Shown here: positions 47,890 through 57,742 of the stretch, in pieces
How the letters are laid out: each line of letters begins with the position of its first letter
Position numbering within the stretch: position 1 is the stretch's first letter
NCBI GenBank assembly: GCA_029237605.1
Contig: JAQRGB010000023.1
Coordinates: 23,425-87,424, forward strand
Direction: 5' to 3'
DNA: 64,000 bases
DNA from: Candidatus Thiodubiliella sp.
GTDB taxonomy: Bacteria; Pseudomonadota; Gammaproteobacteria; PS1; Pseudothioglobaceae
Notes under the pieces: model-generated
The model's database searches: none
Seen by the model: the letters and a program-made list of their open reading frames with translations, nothing else
Told to the model about the DNA's origin: nothing
Translations under genes and position numbers: made by a program

Positions 47890-47940
47890 AAGTCGGAGGC
47901 CAAGCGGTCTTAGGAAGACAATCCTTTTGTACAACTCCTT
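47890..47940 (+). other. MGI adapter A with barcode and start of reversed adapter B (artefact)
   Basis: Adapter A (47890-47921), barcode TCCTTTTGTA (47922-47931, reverse complement of the one at 36019-36028) and CAACTCCTT (47932-47940). It removes the start of soxB. Confidence 0.96.
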
Positions 47941-48055
47941 TAGTATAAACAAGCGTGTGATTCTACTCTTTTAAACGCAAATTATAACATTATCACTAAA
48001 TTATAATATTCTTAAACAAACTATTATCTACTTAATTTCTCTTATAATATCTAAT

Positions 48056-49460
48056 ATGAATATTCAACAATTACTTCACAATATAGCTCCAACTAATTTC
48101 GTTGTAAGAGACCCTTGTCTTCCTAAGACCGCTTGGCCTCCGACTTGTACAAAATGGCGATGTATTTATTGCCTTACAAGGCGCAAAAAGCCATGGTGCA
48201 GACTATATTGAACAAGCTATTGATAAAGGGTGTACGTGTGTATTAATTGATTCAAAATATATTGAATGTAGCATACCTGCTATTTGCATTTATGACTTAT
48301 CTAAGTATTTGGCTACTTTAGCACAACAAATGTATAGGGATGCTTTAAAAATAGGTGTAATTGGAATTACTGGCACAAATGGTAAAACTTCAGTGGCTTG
48401 TTTTGTCTCACAATTACTAGGACACTTAGGCATTAAAAATGGGCTCATTGGTACGCTTGGCATTAGCCATTCTGAGCAATATTCTGAGCAAACTACACCT
48501 GATATTTTAACCTTATATCGCGCACTTGATGGATACGCAAAAGATGGCATTGAAACAGCTGTGTTGGAAATATCGTCACATGGCATTGAACAAGATAGAA
48601 TTACTGGGCTAAACATTACGCATGCACTTTGGACCAATCTTACACAAGATCATTTAGATTATCACAAAGATTTAGAAAGCTATCAACAAACTAAAGCACG
48701 ATTGTTATCATTAAAAAGTGTAGAATTTGCAATCCTTAACCACGATGATATACATTATGCTAATTTTATAATCGCCGCTAAAGGTAAGAAAATTATTAAT
48801 TTTGGAATAAATGATTTTGATAATATCAAAACAACTGAACAAGGCTTTTTAGTCACCTTGCAAAATCATGTTTTTGAAGTGCCTTTTTTAGGAAAATTTA
48901 ACTTACTCAATATTTTATCGGCATTCAATGTACTTAAAACTTTTGGATTTAGGCAAGAGAAAATTATTCCACTGCTACATAAGCTCAATCCACCACCAGG
49001 AAGAATGCAAAAAATTGACAATCATTTAGTATGGATAGATTATGCCCATACACCAGATGCTATGCAAAATGCCATTAGCACCTTGCAAGAACACTATCCA
49101 ACACACAATATCCGAGTAGTATTTGGTTGTGGTGGCAATCGTGATCAAGATAAACGTGCAAAAATGGGTAAGATTGCTTCAAAATTAGCTAACACACTTA
49201 TTTTAACCAACGACAATCCAAGAGATGAAGACCCACAAGCTATTATTAATGATATCCTCACTGGTATTGATGATAGTTACGAAGTCAATATCACCTTAGA
49301 CAGACAACTAGCCATTGAAACAGCTGTTACCACTTTAGGTGAAAACGAATGCCTACTTATAGCTGGAAAAGGGCACGAAACTACACAACAGTTTGAAGGC
49401 AAAACTGTTAATTTAAATGATGTGCAAATTGTTCAGAATGTAGTTTATCTAATTCAATAA
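48056..49460 (+). CDS. murE: UDP-MurNAc-tripeptide synthetase MurE, interrupted by adapter
   Basis: Adds the third amino acid to the peptidoglycan precursor in the cytoplasm. ATG at 48056 (MNIQQLLHNIAPTNFVVRD), then adapter A (48115-48146), then VQNGDVFIALQGAKSHGADY. The ATP motif GITGTNGKTSVACF, the HPLD-type region LTQDHLDYHKDLESYQ and the substrate-specificity motif NDNPRDEDP are present; DNPR points to meso-diaminopimelate as the amino acid. Stop 49460. murF lies 930 bases downstream with decayed genes between, rather than directly after. Confidence 0.94.
48115..48146 (-). other. MGI adapter A, full length, reverse (artefact)
   Basis: All 32 nt, inside the N-terminal domain of murE, where the family reads a D-SR-V-GD motif. 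Confidence 0.96.
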
Positions 49461-49822
49461 AAATCAAACAACAAGCCAATATCATCCACATCATCACTAT
49501 TTATTTTCATACGCTCAAACTCAACACGATATTTCATTGTCTCGTTAATTTTTCCATCTATATCAACGCTATAAAATTCATCATCGCCATTGTCATTTAC
49601 ATTTATTTCCGTTATAATGTTAGTTATTTTTAAATCCCAAGAATGCCAACCTAATTTTACAAAAGGTGAATAGTTTTCCTGTAGATTAAAACGGTAAAGC
49701 CCATCTACACTAAGGCTATTTCCAGACATATCGACCATAGTTGCTACACCATTTGCTGTAATACTATCTGAAAAAAAATCAGTACATTTCTCTTTAATCA
49801 ACCAGTTACTGTTTAAACGCAT
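49454..49822 (-). pseudogene. Fragment of an outer-membrane beta-barrel protein
   Basis: 122 codons. Alternating-residue strands (SVDGLYRFNLQ, SPFVKLGWHSWDLKI, YRVEFERMKI, DDIGLLFDFY) with a terminal aromatic residue are typical of an eight-strand OmpA-like barrel, specifically its second half. The start MRLNSNWLIKEK does not look like a signal peptide, so the N-terminal half and signal are gone. The end overlaps the convergent murE stop. Probably a decayed gene; a short intact barrel cannot be excluded. Confidence 0.5.
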
Positions 49823-50104
49823 TCAAATCAATGTTTTCCAGTTATTTCTTTTGTATTTAGTAGTCAAGCTACCTAAATCTACTGTTTGATTTTGATTGAA
49901 CAACGCCTAAACCAAAATACATATTCTTACTTTTTTTTACATAGATTGACGTAGCAACTAAAATTGACAATACAGCTACTTTTAATTGTATTTTAATGTT
50001 ATTACTCTATATTATTTATTATTTATAAAAAAAACTAGTAATAACTAATTTTTCAAATGTGGGCGATACCTAAAAAAATAACTATTTATTAGGCAGTTCT
50101 TTAA
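49823..50104. other. AT-rich gap, no gene seen
   Basis: About 280 bases with A and T runs between the beta-barrel fragment and the XRE relic. Nothing recognisable. Confidence 0.5.
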
Positions 50105-50388
50105 ATGAAAATTAAAAATACAATAGAAATAGAAATAGAAATAATAGATTTAACGCTCAGAAAAATCGTTGAAAATATAGAGCATGAAAGAAAAAGCAGA
50201 AAATATCATGGCTAAATTTAACCATGACAATGGAATATAAGTCCGTTGGTTTAATTTCTTTTATTGAAGCAGGAATAAATAATAAACGATATAATTTGAT
50301 ACATTTAATTAATATCGCTAAAATCTTAGATATTTCGATTTTAGAATTATTTAAAGGGGTTGGTAAGATTTTACAAACAAAACAATAA
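50105..50388 (+). pseudogene. Relic of an XRE-family HTH regulator
   Basis: From ATG at 50105 the frame reads TLRKIVENIEHERK, like the first helix of XRE domains. After a frameshift at an A5 run (50191-50195) it continues QKISWLNLTMT, then SVGLISFIEAGINNKRYNLIHLINIAKILDISILELFKG, split here, which is the recognition and last helices of an XRE domain. Six A residues at that run would join them. The sequence near 50120 has a short AGAAAT repeat, and the helix-2 region is degraded. It ends at 50388, sharing a base with the murF ATG, so it may once have been translated just before murF. Confidence 0.6.
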
Positions 50389-51638
50389 TGCTGTTATCTA
50401 ATACACACGCCATTGCTAAAGTATTAAATGTCAATACAATTCACATAAACGATGTCGCCTTTAGAGATGTATGCACAGACACTAGAAAGCGTATGGATGG
50501 TGCATTATTTGTTGCTCTGTGTGGGAATAATTTTGATGCGCACGACTACATTCATCAGGCGCAAAAAATGGGCGCTGTAGCACTAATTGTTAATAAAGAA
50601 GTAGGCTCGAATTTGCCTACTTTAATAGTGGAAAATACACAAAATGCACTCAGTAAAATTGCCACTTGGCACTTACACAATATCAGCCCAAAGGTGATTG
50701 CAATTACTGGTAGTAATGGCAAAACAACCACTAAGAATATGTTAAAAAATATTCTTCAATTAAAGGCACCAACTTTAGCAACCAAAGGCAATTTAAATAA
50801 CCACATCGGTGTGCCAATGACCTTACTTAAACTAAAAGAGAAACACCAGTATGCTGTCATTGAAATGGGAGCTAATCATTTTGGTGAAATTGCCAATCTG
50901 CGTGATATAGCAAGCCCAGATGTTGCGGTAGTAATCAACACGCTTGATGCGCATATTGGTGAATTTGGTGGTTTTAATAATTTAGTTAAATCTAAAGGTG
51001 AAATTTACTCATCAAATTCTAAGAATATTGTCAATACCCAAACCATTTTTACTGGTGATATTAGTTTTGGCGATGGTGGAGATATTTTTGCCAGCAATAT
51101 TAACAATAATAATTTTGATTTAAATATCTTTGATAAAAAAATCACTATTACTTTACAACTACTTGGTAGACATAATATTGATAATGCCTTAGCAGCAAGT
51201 GCTTGTGTTAATGCCTTAGATATTGATATTCACACTATTAAACAAGGTTTGGAAAACACACAAGCTGAAAAAGGCAGATTAAACATTATTAAACGATCTA
51301 ATCTAACTATTATTGATGACACTTACAATGCCAGCCCAAGCTCTAGTAAATACGCTTTAGAAGTGTTAAGTAATTTTTCTGGTAAGAAAATTGCAGTACT
51401 AGGATATATGGCAGAATTAGGTCATGAATCAAATGACTATCATGCCAAAATTGGCATTATTGCAAAATCACTGAATATTGACCATATATATAGTTATCAG
51501 TCTGATTACGGCGTACGTAACTTTAATAATAACGCTGAACTGCTAACAACACTTAAGCAACATACAAACTGCACCATTCTTTTCAAGGGCTCAAGAATAG
51601 CAAAATTAGAACAAATTATCGATAAATTATGCGTATAA
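50388..51638 (+). CDS. murF: UDP-MurNAc-tripeptide--D-Ala-D-Ala ligase MurF
   Basis: Completes the pentapeptide of the peptidoglycan precursor. 416 aa. ATP loop AITGSNGKTTTKNML, NNHIGVPMTLLKLK, EMGANHFGEI and the C-terminal TIIDDTYNASPSS motif are all present; length slightly short of 450 but complete. Intact. Start at 50388 overlaps the XRE relic stop. Confidence 0.95.
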   Translation: MLLSNTHAIAKVLNVNTIHINDVAFRDVCTDTRKRMDGALFVALCGNNFDAHDYIHQAQKMGAVALIVNKEVGSNLPTLIVENTQNALSKIATWHLHNISPKVIAITGSNGKTTTKNMLKNILQLKAPTLATKGNLNNHIGVPMTLLKLKEKHQYAVIEMGANHFGEIANLRDIASPDVAVVINTLDAHIGEFGGFNNLVKSKGEIYSSNSKNIVNTQTIFTGDISFGDGGDIFASNINNNNFDLNIFDKKITITLQLLGRHNIDNALAASACVNALDIDIHTIKQGLENTQAEKGRLNIIKRSNLTIIDDTYNASPSSSKYALEVLSNFSGKKIAVLGYMAELGHESNDYHAKIGIIAKSLNIDHIYSYQSDYGVRNFNNNAELLTTLKQHTNCTILFKGSRIAKLEQIIDKLCV

Positions 51639-51774
51639 TTTGTCGCTTTATATATTTCTACTTGTTATATAAATCTTATATTTGTATTAAAAAGCGTGAA
51701 AATACAAGATATTTTTCATTAAGTAATATTTATATATGTACCAGATAAAATACACGCAACGTCTTGTATCTTGT

Positions 51775-51878
51775 AATTGTCACTTTAAAAGTACAAAATA
51801 CAAGGCGTTTTTATCAGAACAGTATTCTATATACGACAGATAAAAAAAATACAATAACTAACCTTTAAAGTGACAATT
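51775..51878. repeat. 15-bp perfect inverted repeat upstream of tRNA-Arg
   Basis: AATTGTCACTTTAAA at 51775-51789 is the exact reverse complement of TTTAAAGTGACAATT at 51864-51878. The right arm ends one base before the tRNA-Arg. Between them lie other smaller repeats such as ACAAGATA/TATCTTGT nearby. It could be a MITE-like relic or a structured leader; no open frame. Confidence 0.75.
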
Positions 51879-51879
51879 T

Positions 51880-51956
51880 GCGCTCGTAGCTCAACTGGAT
51901 AGAGTACTCGGCTACGAACCGAGCGGTTGCAGGTTCGACTCCTGCCGAGCGCACCA
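51880..51956 (+). tRNA. tRNA-Arg (ACG anticodon)
   Basis: 77 nt with encoded CCA. Acceptor GCGCTCG pairs with CGAGCGC; anticodon loop CTACGAA gives ACG (A34 edited to inosine in bacteria by TadA); TPsi loop GGTTCGACTCC. Confidence 0.96.
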
Positions 51957-51997
51957 TATTTTTTGTCTTTCATTAATTTTGAAAAAATACTTAACTT

Positions 51998-52582
51998 ATG
52001 ATGACAATACCCAATATTTTAACTTTATCAAGAATTTTACTGCTGCCATTGTTTGTATTTTTGTATTATCTACAGCCTAGTTACACCGAAACACCTATTT
52101 TTACTTGGATTAATTTTACGCTAACAAGTGTTTATGCTATTATTAGTGCTACGGATTATTTAGATGGTTATTTAGCAAGGAAGCTAAATATGACTTCAAA
52201 AATAGGTGCTTTTTTAGACCCTGTTGCAGATAAGTTAATGGTTTCAACAGCATTGGTTTTATTGGTTGATTTTTACCCTAGTGATTCTCACTGGTATATT
52301 AGTATTTGCGCTTTAATTATTATTTTTAGAGAAATTTTAGTATCAGCCTTAAGGGAATGGATGAGTTCAATTGGCCAGCGTTCAATGATTAATGTTTTGT
52401 TTATTAGTAAAGTAAAAACTTTTGTACAAATTTTTGCAATTCTATTTTTACTTTATCAACAACCACTATTTGACTTGCTAAGCTTCAAAATTGGCGTTAT
52501 TTTATTATTTTGCGCAACTTTTCTTACTTTGTATTCTGGTTTTATTTATCTAAAAGAAGGTGTAAAAACATTTTACAGTTAA
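51998..52582 (+). CDS. pgsA: CDP-diacylglycerol--glycerol-3-phosphate 3-phosphatidyltransferase
   Basis: First step of phosphatidylglycerol synthesis in the inner membrane. 194 aa, about five membrane segments. CDP-alcohol phosphotransferase signature is present: ATDYLDGYLARKLNMTSKIGAFLDPVADKLM (shown as DG-x2-AR-x8-G-x3-D-x3-D), with all acidic residues. Start MMTIPNILTLSRILLLPLF is typical of PgsA. Between tRNA-Arg and tRNA-Gly. Confidence 0.94.
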   Translation: MMTIPNILTLSRILLLPLFVFLYYLQPSYTETPIFTWINFTLTSVYAIISATDYLDGYLARKLNMTSKIGAFLDPVADKLMVSTALVLLVDFYPSDSHWYISICALIIIFREILVSALREWMSSIGQRSMINVLFISKVKTFVQIFAILFLLYQQPLFDLLSFKIGVILLFCATFLTLYSGFIYLKEGVKTFYS

Positions 52583-52610
52583 TAAAAACACACTATAATT
52601 TATCACTTAT

Positions 52611-52686
52611 GCGGGAATAGCTCAGCTGGTAGAGCATCACGTTGCCAACGTGAATGTCGCGAGTTCGAATCTCGTTTCCCGCTCCA
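52611..52686 (+). tRNA. tRNA-Gly (GCC anticodon)
   Basis: 76 nt with CCA. Acceptor GCGGGAA pairs with TTCCCGC; anticodon loop TTGCCAA gives GCC; TPsi loop AGTTCGAATCT. Downstream of pgsA, as in Escherichia coli. Confidence 0.97.
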
Positions 52687-52740
52687 AATTTAAAAGCCTG
52701 TGAGAACGGGATTTTTTTTAATTATCGCTACAAAAGTCCT

Positions 52741-52814
52741 GGCCGGATAGCAAAGCGGTTATGCAGGGGCCTGCAAAGCCTTACAGACCAGTTCGACTCT
52801 GGTTCCGGCCTCCA
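52741..52814 (+). tRNA. tRNA-Cys (GCA anticodon)
   Basis: 74 nt with CCA. Acceptor GGCCGGA pairs with TCCGGCC; anticodon loop CTGCAAA gives GCA; TPsi loop AGTTCGACTCT. Follows tRNA-Gly by 54 bases. Confidence 0.97.
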
Positions 52815-52818
52815 TATA

Positions 52819-52850
52819 TAAAAAAAGCCTGACTTTATCAGGCTTTTTTT
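52819..52850. terminator. Intrinsic terminator after tRNA-Cys (bidirectional)
   Basis: AAAAAAGCCTGA, loop CTTTA, then TCAGGCTTTTTTT: a 7-bp GC-containing stem with A and T runs on either side, ending transcription of the tRNA unit and probably of the convergent RDD gene. Confidence 0.9.
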
Positions 52851-52855
52851 ATAGT

Positions 52856-53237
52856 TTAAAATTTTACTTTTTTCTTTCTCTTTCTAAGAACTATTGTTCC
52901 TGCTAATTTGTCGGCCACCATTATTTATTTTTATCAAATGCTATCCAAAAGATACTAATAAATAATACTAATGTAGCTGAAATATACAAAATATCTACCT
53001 ATGCTTAGTTTACCACCATCACTAGCATTAACTATTTTTAGTTTTAATGCTAGTTTTCCAGGAGTAGCAGACTTATAAATCCAAAATAATATAGTTGCAA
53101 AAAATAGAAATGTAATATTTATTAGAAAATCAGCACCTCCTAAAAACATCAACGGTAAGCAATTATAAAAAGTAGCAGCCCATCAATAAAAAATGCTCCA
53201 ACCCTAACCCAAAATCTTGCGTATTCATATTATTCAT
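52856..53237 (-). pseudogene. RDD-family membrane protein, broken by several frameshifts
   Basis: Following three frames on the minus strand from ATG at 53235-53237 gives RFWVRVGAFFIDGLLLFIIAY, then LMFLGGADFLINITFLFF, then YKSATPGKLALKLKIVNASDGGKLSIGRYFV, then SATLVLFISIFWIAFDKNK and DKLAGTIVLRKRKK with a stop at 52856. The order (FIDG start, ATPGK-LKIV centre, FDK-LAGT end) is that of complete RDD proteins. At least three indels separate the pieces, so it is more likely a true pseudogene than single sequencing errors. It follows argG by 11 bases. Confidence 0.8.
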
Positions 53238-53248
53238 TTTTATCTTCC

Positions 53249-54445
53249 TTATTTTAGAGTCTTCAAGCGTAAGCGCAGTGCATTAAGCTTAATAAAGCCA
53301 GCTGCATCTTTTTGATCATAAGCGCCTTCATCATCGTCAAAAGTGGCGATTTTTTCACTAAAGAGTGAGTTATCGGACTTACGACCAACCACAATCACAT
53401 TGCCTTTATAAAATTTCAAACGCACTATACCATTTACCACTTCTTGTGTTTGATCAATAGCAGCTTGTAACATTTCACGCTCTGGCGCAAACCAAAAACC
53501 GTTATAAACCATATTGGCATACTTTGGCATCAACTCGTCTTTAAGGTGTGCCGCCTCTCTATCTAAAGTCAAACTCTCTATAGCACGATGTGCTTTCAAC
53601 ATAACTGTTCCAGCTGGTGTTTCATAACAACCACGCGACTTCATACCGACAAAACGATTCTCAACAATATCATCACGACCAATGCCGTGATTACCTGCAC
53701 GTTTGTTTAAATCTTCCATAACACTAGCTGGGCTCATTGCTTTGCCATTAATAGCTTTAATGTCACCATTCTCATAGGTCAACTCCACATATTCAGCCTT
53801 ATCTGGTGCATTTTCAGGTGATAATGTCCAGCGCCACATCTCATCTTCTGGTTCTGCCCAAGGATCTTCTAAAGTATCACCTTCATAAGAAATATGCAAT
53901 AAATTTGCATCCATTGAATAAGGAGATTTTTTATTTTGTTTTTGGTAATCAATTTCAATGCCATGTTTTTTGGCGTAATCCATCAGTGATTCACGCGAGG
54001 ATAAGTTCCACTCACGCCAAGGGGCAATCACTTGAATGTTAGCATCCAATGCATAAGCATTAAGTTCAAAACGCACTTGGTCATTACCCTTACCTGTTGC
54101 ACCGTGGCTAACAGCATCTGCACCAACTTCATTGGCAATTTCAACCAAGCGCTTAGAAATTAACGGACGAGCAATAGAAGTACCGAGTAAATATTCACCT
54201 TCATAAATAGCATTAGCTCGAAACATTGGAAAGACAAAATCACGCGCAAATTCTTCGCGTAAGTCTTCGATATAAATTTCTTTTACTCCTGCTGCTACCG
54301 CTTTAACGCGTGCAAGCTCTACTTCTTCACCCTGCCCAATATCAGCAGTAAAAGTCACTACTTCACATTTGTAAGTGTCTTGTAGCCATTTAACGATAAT
54401 GCTAGTGTCTAATCCGCCTGAATAGGCAAGTACTATTTTATTCAT
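53249..54445 (-). CDS. argG: Argininosuccinate synthase
   Basis: Joins citrulline and aspartate using ATP in arginine synthesis. 398 aa, normal length. PP-loop motif [17 protein letters not shown] at the N-terminus, [14 protein letters not shown] and the conserved [16 protein letters not shown] region are present. Start overlaps the end of the DUF2914 gene by a few bases on the same strand, so the two are probably co-transcribed. Intact. Confidence 0.97.
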   Translation of the reverse strand: MNKIVLAYSGGLDTSIIVKWLQDTYKCEVVTFTADIGQGEEVELARVKAVAAGVKEIYIEDLREEFARDFVFPMFRANAIYEGEYLLGTSIARPLISKRLVEIANEVGADAVSHGATGKGNDQVRFELNAYALDANIQVIAPWREWNLSSRESLMDYAKKHGIEIDYQKQNKKSPYSMDANLLHISYEGDTLEDPWAEPEDEMWRWTLSPENAPDKAEYVELTYENGDIKAINGKAMSPASVMEDLNKRAGNHGIGRDDIVENRFVGMKSRGCYETPAGTVMLKAHRAIESLTLDREAAHLKDELMPKYANMVYNGFWFAPEREMLQAAIDQTQEVVNGIVRLKFYKGNVIVVGRKSDNSLFSEKIATFDDDEGAYDQKDAAGFIKLNALRLRLKTLK

Positions 54446-54848
54446 ATATTCCCTTATATTTAAATATTTTTACTAATAATAATTGATTGTGATGATTTAA
54501 TACTTCAACCGTCCACTCTCCTATCCATGTGTGCCACAAGTTTTTACTTGACCACACACGCCAACGATTACCCCTTATATCAAAATCTATTTCCGCCTTA
54601 ACTTTGCCTTTATAAGACCAACGATGGGTAATTTTATCTCCTTTTAAGTGACGAATATTAGTAAAAAAAAATATTTTACCTAAAGAATTATCAACTTCTG
54701 TAACTATATCAATGGGCACTCTATCTTTTACTGACTTAGCGAATACAGCTTGTGAAATATTTTTATGTGGCCATATCGCAAATACAGTATTTACCAAAAA
54801 TAAGCAACACAATATTAGAACTTTAAAAAAATTACAGTATTTATTCAT
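54438..54848 (-). CDS. DUF2914-family secreted protein
   Basis: 136 aa with a signal peptide ([24 protein letters not shown]). The mature part follows the DUF2914 pattern: [56 protein letters not shown] and GEWTVEVLN. The function of the family is unknown; it is predicted periplasmic. It overlaps the start of argG by 8 bases. Confidence 0.82.
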   Translation of the reverse strand: MNKYCNFFKVLILCCLFLVNTVFAIWPHKNISQAVFAKSVKDRVPIDIVTEVDNSLGKIFFFTNIRHLKGDKITHRWSYKGKVKAEIDFDIRGNRWRVWSSKNLWHTWIGEWTVEVLNHHNQLLLVKIFKYKGIYE

Positions 54849-54880
54849 AATAAATATTCCGTATAAAATATTTGTGTTAT

Positions 54881-55324
54881 TTACTCTATCCAGCTAATAA
54901 TATGTTTGCAAACCTCTTCTTGCCCCATTCTATCATCTCTAAGAGTGCGTCCTCGCACAGAAATTCCCGCCAAATGTACCGAATTTACATCACCACTAAT
55001 TAAATGATGCCAGTCAAATAATGGTCTACCTTTAGATATTAGACGATAAGCACAAGTTATCGGCAACCAATTAAACTTCTTACCCCAATCAGGATAAATT
55101 GTTAAACAATCTGGTACTTTTGATTGACGCGTATCATAATGTGCACATTGGCAAGTTTCTTCATCAAGATAATGACAAGCAACATTAGTAAAATAAATTT
55201 CATTAGTTTCTTCATCTTCAATTTTATGCAGACAACAACGTCCACAACTATCACATAAAGATTCCCATTGTGTTTTTGTCATCTCAGATAAAGATAGTAT
55301 TTGCCAAAATTTATTTTTGTTCAC
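54881..55324 (-). CDS. ycgN: YcgN-family (UPF0260) Cys-rich protein
   Basis: 147 aa. CDSCGRCCLHKIEDEETNEI near the N-terminus, then ACHYLDEETCQCAHYDTRQ and CLTIYPDWG, and CAYRLISKGRPLFDWHHLISG toward the end. This cysteine pattern is that of the UPF0260/YkgJ-type zinc- or iron-binding proteins; molecular function unknown. Shares a base with the stop of the Sel1 gene and is read with it. Confidence 0.9.
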   Translation of the reverse strand: MNKNKFWQILSLSEMTKTQWESLCDSCGRCCLHKIEDEETNEIYFTNVACHYLDEETCQCAHYDTRQSKVPDCLTIYPDWGKKFNWLPITCAYRLISKGRPLFDWHHLISGDVNSVHLAGISVRGRTLRDDRMGQEEVCKHIISWIE

Positions 55325-56761
55325 TATTTATACCTACTTCTTATATAGGTCAAAATTTCCTTACCTTCTTGATTGCCTTGCTTAGCAGAAGATGTGGCCC
55401 AAAAATATGCAGATTGATAATTCACTTTAACGCCAATACCTTTAAAATACATTATTGCCAAAGAATTTTGTGACTGCGCCAAATCTTGTATAGCTGATTT
55501 TTGCATTAATGCAAAAGCCTTTTTATCATTTTTTGGCACCAATACACCAGTGCTAAATAAAATACTCAAATTATATTGTGCAATTGAGTTGCCTTTCTTG
55601 GCGCTAAGAGTTAATGCTTTAATATTTTTATCTAAAATTTTTGTATTATCCAATAAAGAACGCTTAATTTCTTTCGTATTATATATTTTAGCAAAAATAG
55701 AATTTTCTGAAAATTTACTATATGGTTTCTCTATCAATTTAACAGATGTATTTTTTAAATTTTTTACTATCTGATCATTATTCTTAATCTTTTTACTGAC
55801 TGCTATATTAGAATTAATCTGTTTTAAAAAAAAATTTGCCGATGTATGTCCTTGGCTAAGGGCCTTATTGTACCAATACTTTGCTTTTATCAAATCTTGC
55901 TCAACTTGTGCACTAGAATGATAAATACGCGCCACTAAAAATTGCGCTCCAATATTTCCTTTTTTAGCAGCCATTAATGCCAACTTTAATGCCTCAACAT
56001 CGTCTTTCTCATTTAAGTGACCTTGATAATATATATTGGCCAAACTAAATTGTGCTTTAGTAAATTTTTGTTTTGCTGACTGCTGATACATCAATAATGA
56101 CTGAATAAATTTCTCTTGTCTTTCAAGTAAATTAGCTAAATAATATTGTGCTTCAGCATTTGATTGTACAGCTGCAGACTCATACCAATATTGCGCCATA
56201 GTCAAATCTTTTATTACACCTAATCCATTATTATATAGTTTGCCTAATTCCAACTGAGCAAATGCAAATCCAAATTTTGCAGCTTTTTCATACCAATAAT
56301 GAGCTTGTGTATAATCAATTCCTATATCTTTTTCATAGTGATGCATTCTAGCTAATTTGTATTGCGCATCCACAAAACCTTGCTGTGCTGCTTTTTTATA
56401 CCAAAATACTGCCTGTTTTAGATTTTTCTCAATACCAATACCATTATAATAAAGTTCTGCTAAATTAAATTGTGCCGTAGGATAACCAGACTCAGCAACT
56501 TGTGAATACCAATAAAATGCCAACTTTATATCTCGTGCAACGTTAATACCATGACGATACATTTTTGCCAAGCTTAGTTGCGCCCTTTTATCACCACTCT
56601 TAGCCCTCTTATTCAATTGTGTTAAAATTTGTGTAGTTGGTAACACTTGCTTGGACTTACTTAATTTTTGTTTAACTATATTTTGCCCATCTGTAGGCTG
56701 TAAAAATTGCAAAGCCTGTGTGTTTAAACTTAAGAAAAAAAAAAGAGAATAATAACATCAT
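55324..56761 (-). CDS. Secreted Sel1-repeat protein with a poly-A10 frameshift at the start
   Basis: About 470 aa of Sel1-like repeats (roughly 36 residues each, with A-x2-WY-x2-AA-x2-G-x2-A and LG-LY-x-G patterns), about ten in total, with a less regular stretch at 290-370. Such proteins act as scaffolds and, in bacteria living with hosts, often mediate protein contacts. The first codons (MMLLFSFFFL) start a signal peptide. An A10 run at 56735-56744 puts the next codons out of frame; nine would give SLNTQALQFLQPTDGQ and a normal signal peptide cleavage. This run could be a consensus error, a slippage site or a phase-variable switch. The next gene upstream on this strand is epmA, ending 6 bases before. 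Confidence 0.75.
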
Positions 56762-56766
56762 AATTT

Positions 56767-57648
56767 TTATTTTAACAGATTTGATAGTAATCTCTCTATA
56801 CCAATGGCAACCCCTGAACATTGTGGTAAAGAATTTTGCAAACCTGAAAGAAAACATTCGTCAATATCAACTGGTGTTTTGCTTAAAATTGAACGTTTAT
56901 TAATTTCACGCTGAAAGCATTTTTTATAATCCTCTTCATCTTGTAATTCGTCATAACCATTTGCCACCTCAACGCCAAACATATACATTTCAAATCGGCG
57001 TGCGACTTGTCTTTTCACTTTAGCTAAAGCAGATTGGCACTTAGGATAATCGTAAATAAAACAAAGTGGAAATGCTTCCAATTTTGGCTCACACAATGCA
57101 GTAAATAATAAAATTTGTAAATCTTCAATACACTCAAAATCACTGCACAAACCATAGGACTCAGCATTTTTTTAACACATCAAAATCCGTATTTAAAATA
57201 TCAATATCAGTAAACTCACTGAATGCTTGCGCGTAAGACAAATACATTACTGGCTTAGTAAAGCTCAATGACTTCCTAAGACCGCTTGGCCTCCGACTTT
57301 ATCCATCAACTTATGGATATCAAACCCTAAGCGATAATACTCCAACATCGTGAATTCGTTAAAATTTTGTATGCCCTGTTCATTGTCACGAAATACTTGG
57401 CACATCTGGTAAATATCTCCACTACCATTTGCCAACATTTTTTTCATTTCTAATTCAGGAGAAGTGTGTAAATATTTTACTTTAAGTCCGATATCTTTAT
57501 TGATTTGTACTGCAATGCTATCAATATAAACATCAGTAGTTGGATAATTAAGTAGTTGTGTGGTTTGCACTTCAAGCAAACCTTGTTCATCAAAAAATTG
57601 ACGAATTTTTTTTATTAATTCGGCTTTAGCTTTGAGTGGACTTACCAT
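56767..57648 (-). CDS. epmA: EF-P lysine ligase EpmA (GenX/PoxA), with adapter and a frameshift
   Basis: Attaches beta-lysine to EF-P; efp lies 95 bases upstream on the same strand. A class II lysyl-tRNA-synthetase-like core: FFDEQGLLEVQTTQLL, LHTSPELEMKKMLANGSGDIYQMCQVFRDNE and FTMLEYYRLGFDIHKLM, then adapter A (57272-57299), then FTKPVMYLSYAQAFSEF and CIEDLQILLF, and the motif 3 region GVAIGIERLLSNLLK. A T7 run at 57168-57174 shifts the frame; six would give VLKNAESYGLCSDFE. The gene also lacks an anticodon-binding domain, as expected for EpmA. EpmB is not in this window. Confidence 0.9.
57272..57299 (-). other. MGI adapter A, 28 nt, reverse (artefact)
   Basis: CTTCCTAAGACC through CCTCCGACTT, inside epmA. 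Confidence 0.95.
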
Positions 57649-57742
57649 GTTTTAATTGTTAAATAAAATTCTTATTATTAAGGTAAATAATATGCTATAT
57701 GTCGTATTAACTAACATAGAAAATAGGAATTTTATAATACAA

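Noticed and set aside
48101..48114. GTTG plus ten bases before the adapter at 48115 as another barcode.
   Set aside because: The bases encode FVVRDP, which fits the MurE family, so they are more likely native; the spacing is probably coincidence.
50110..50140. AGAAAT microsatellite as a phase-variable switch.
   Set aside because: Only about three units, at the start of an already broken gene relic.
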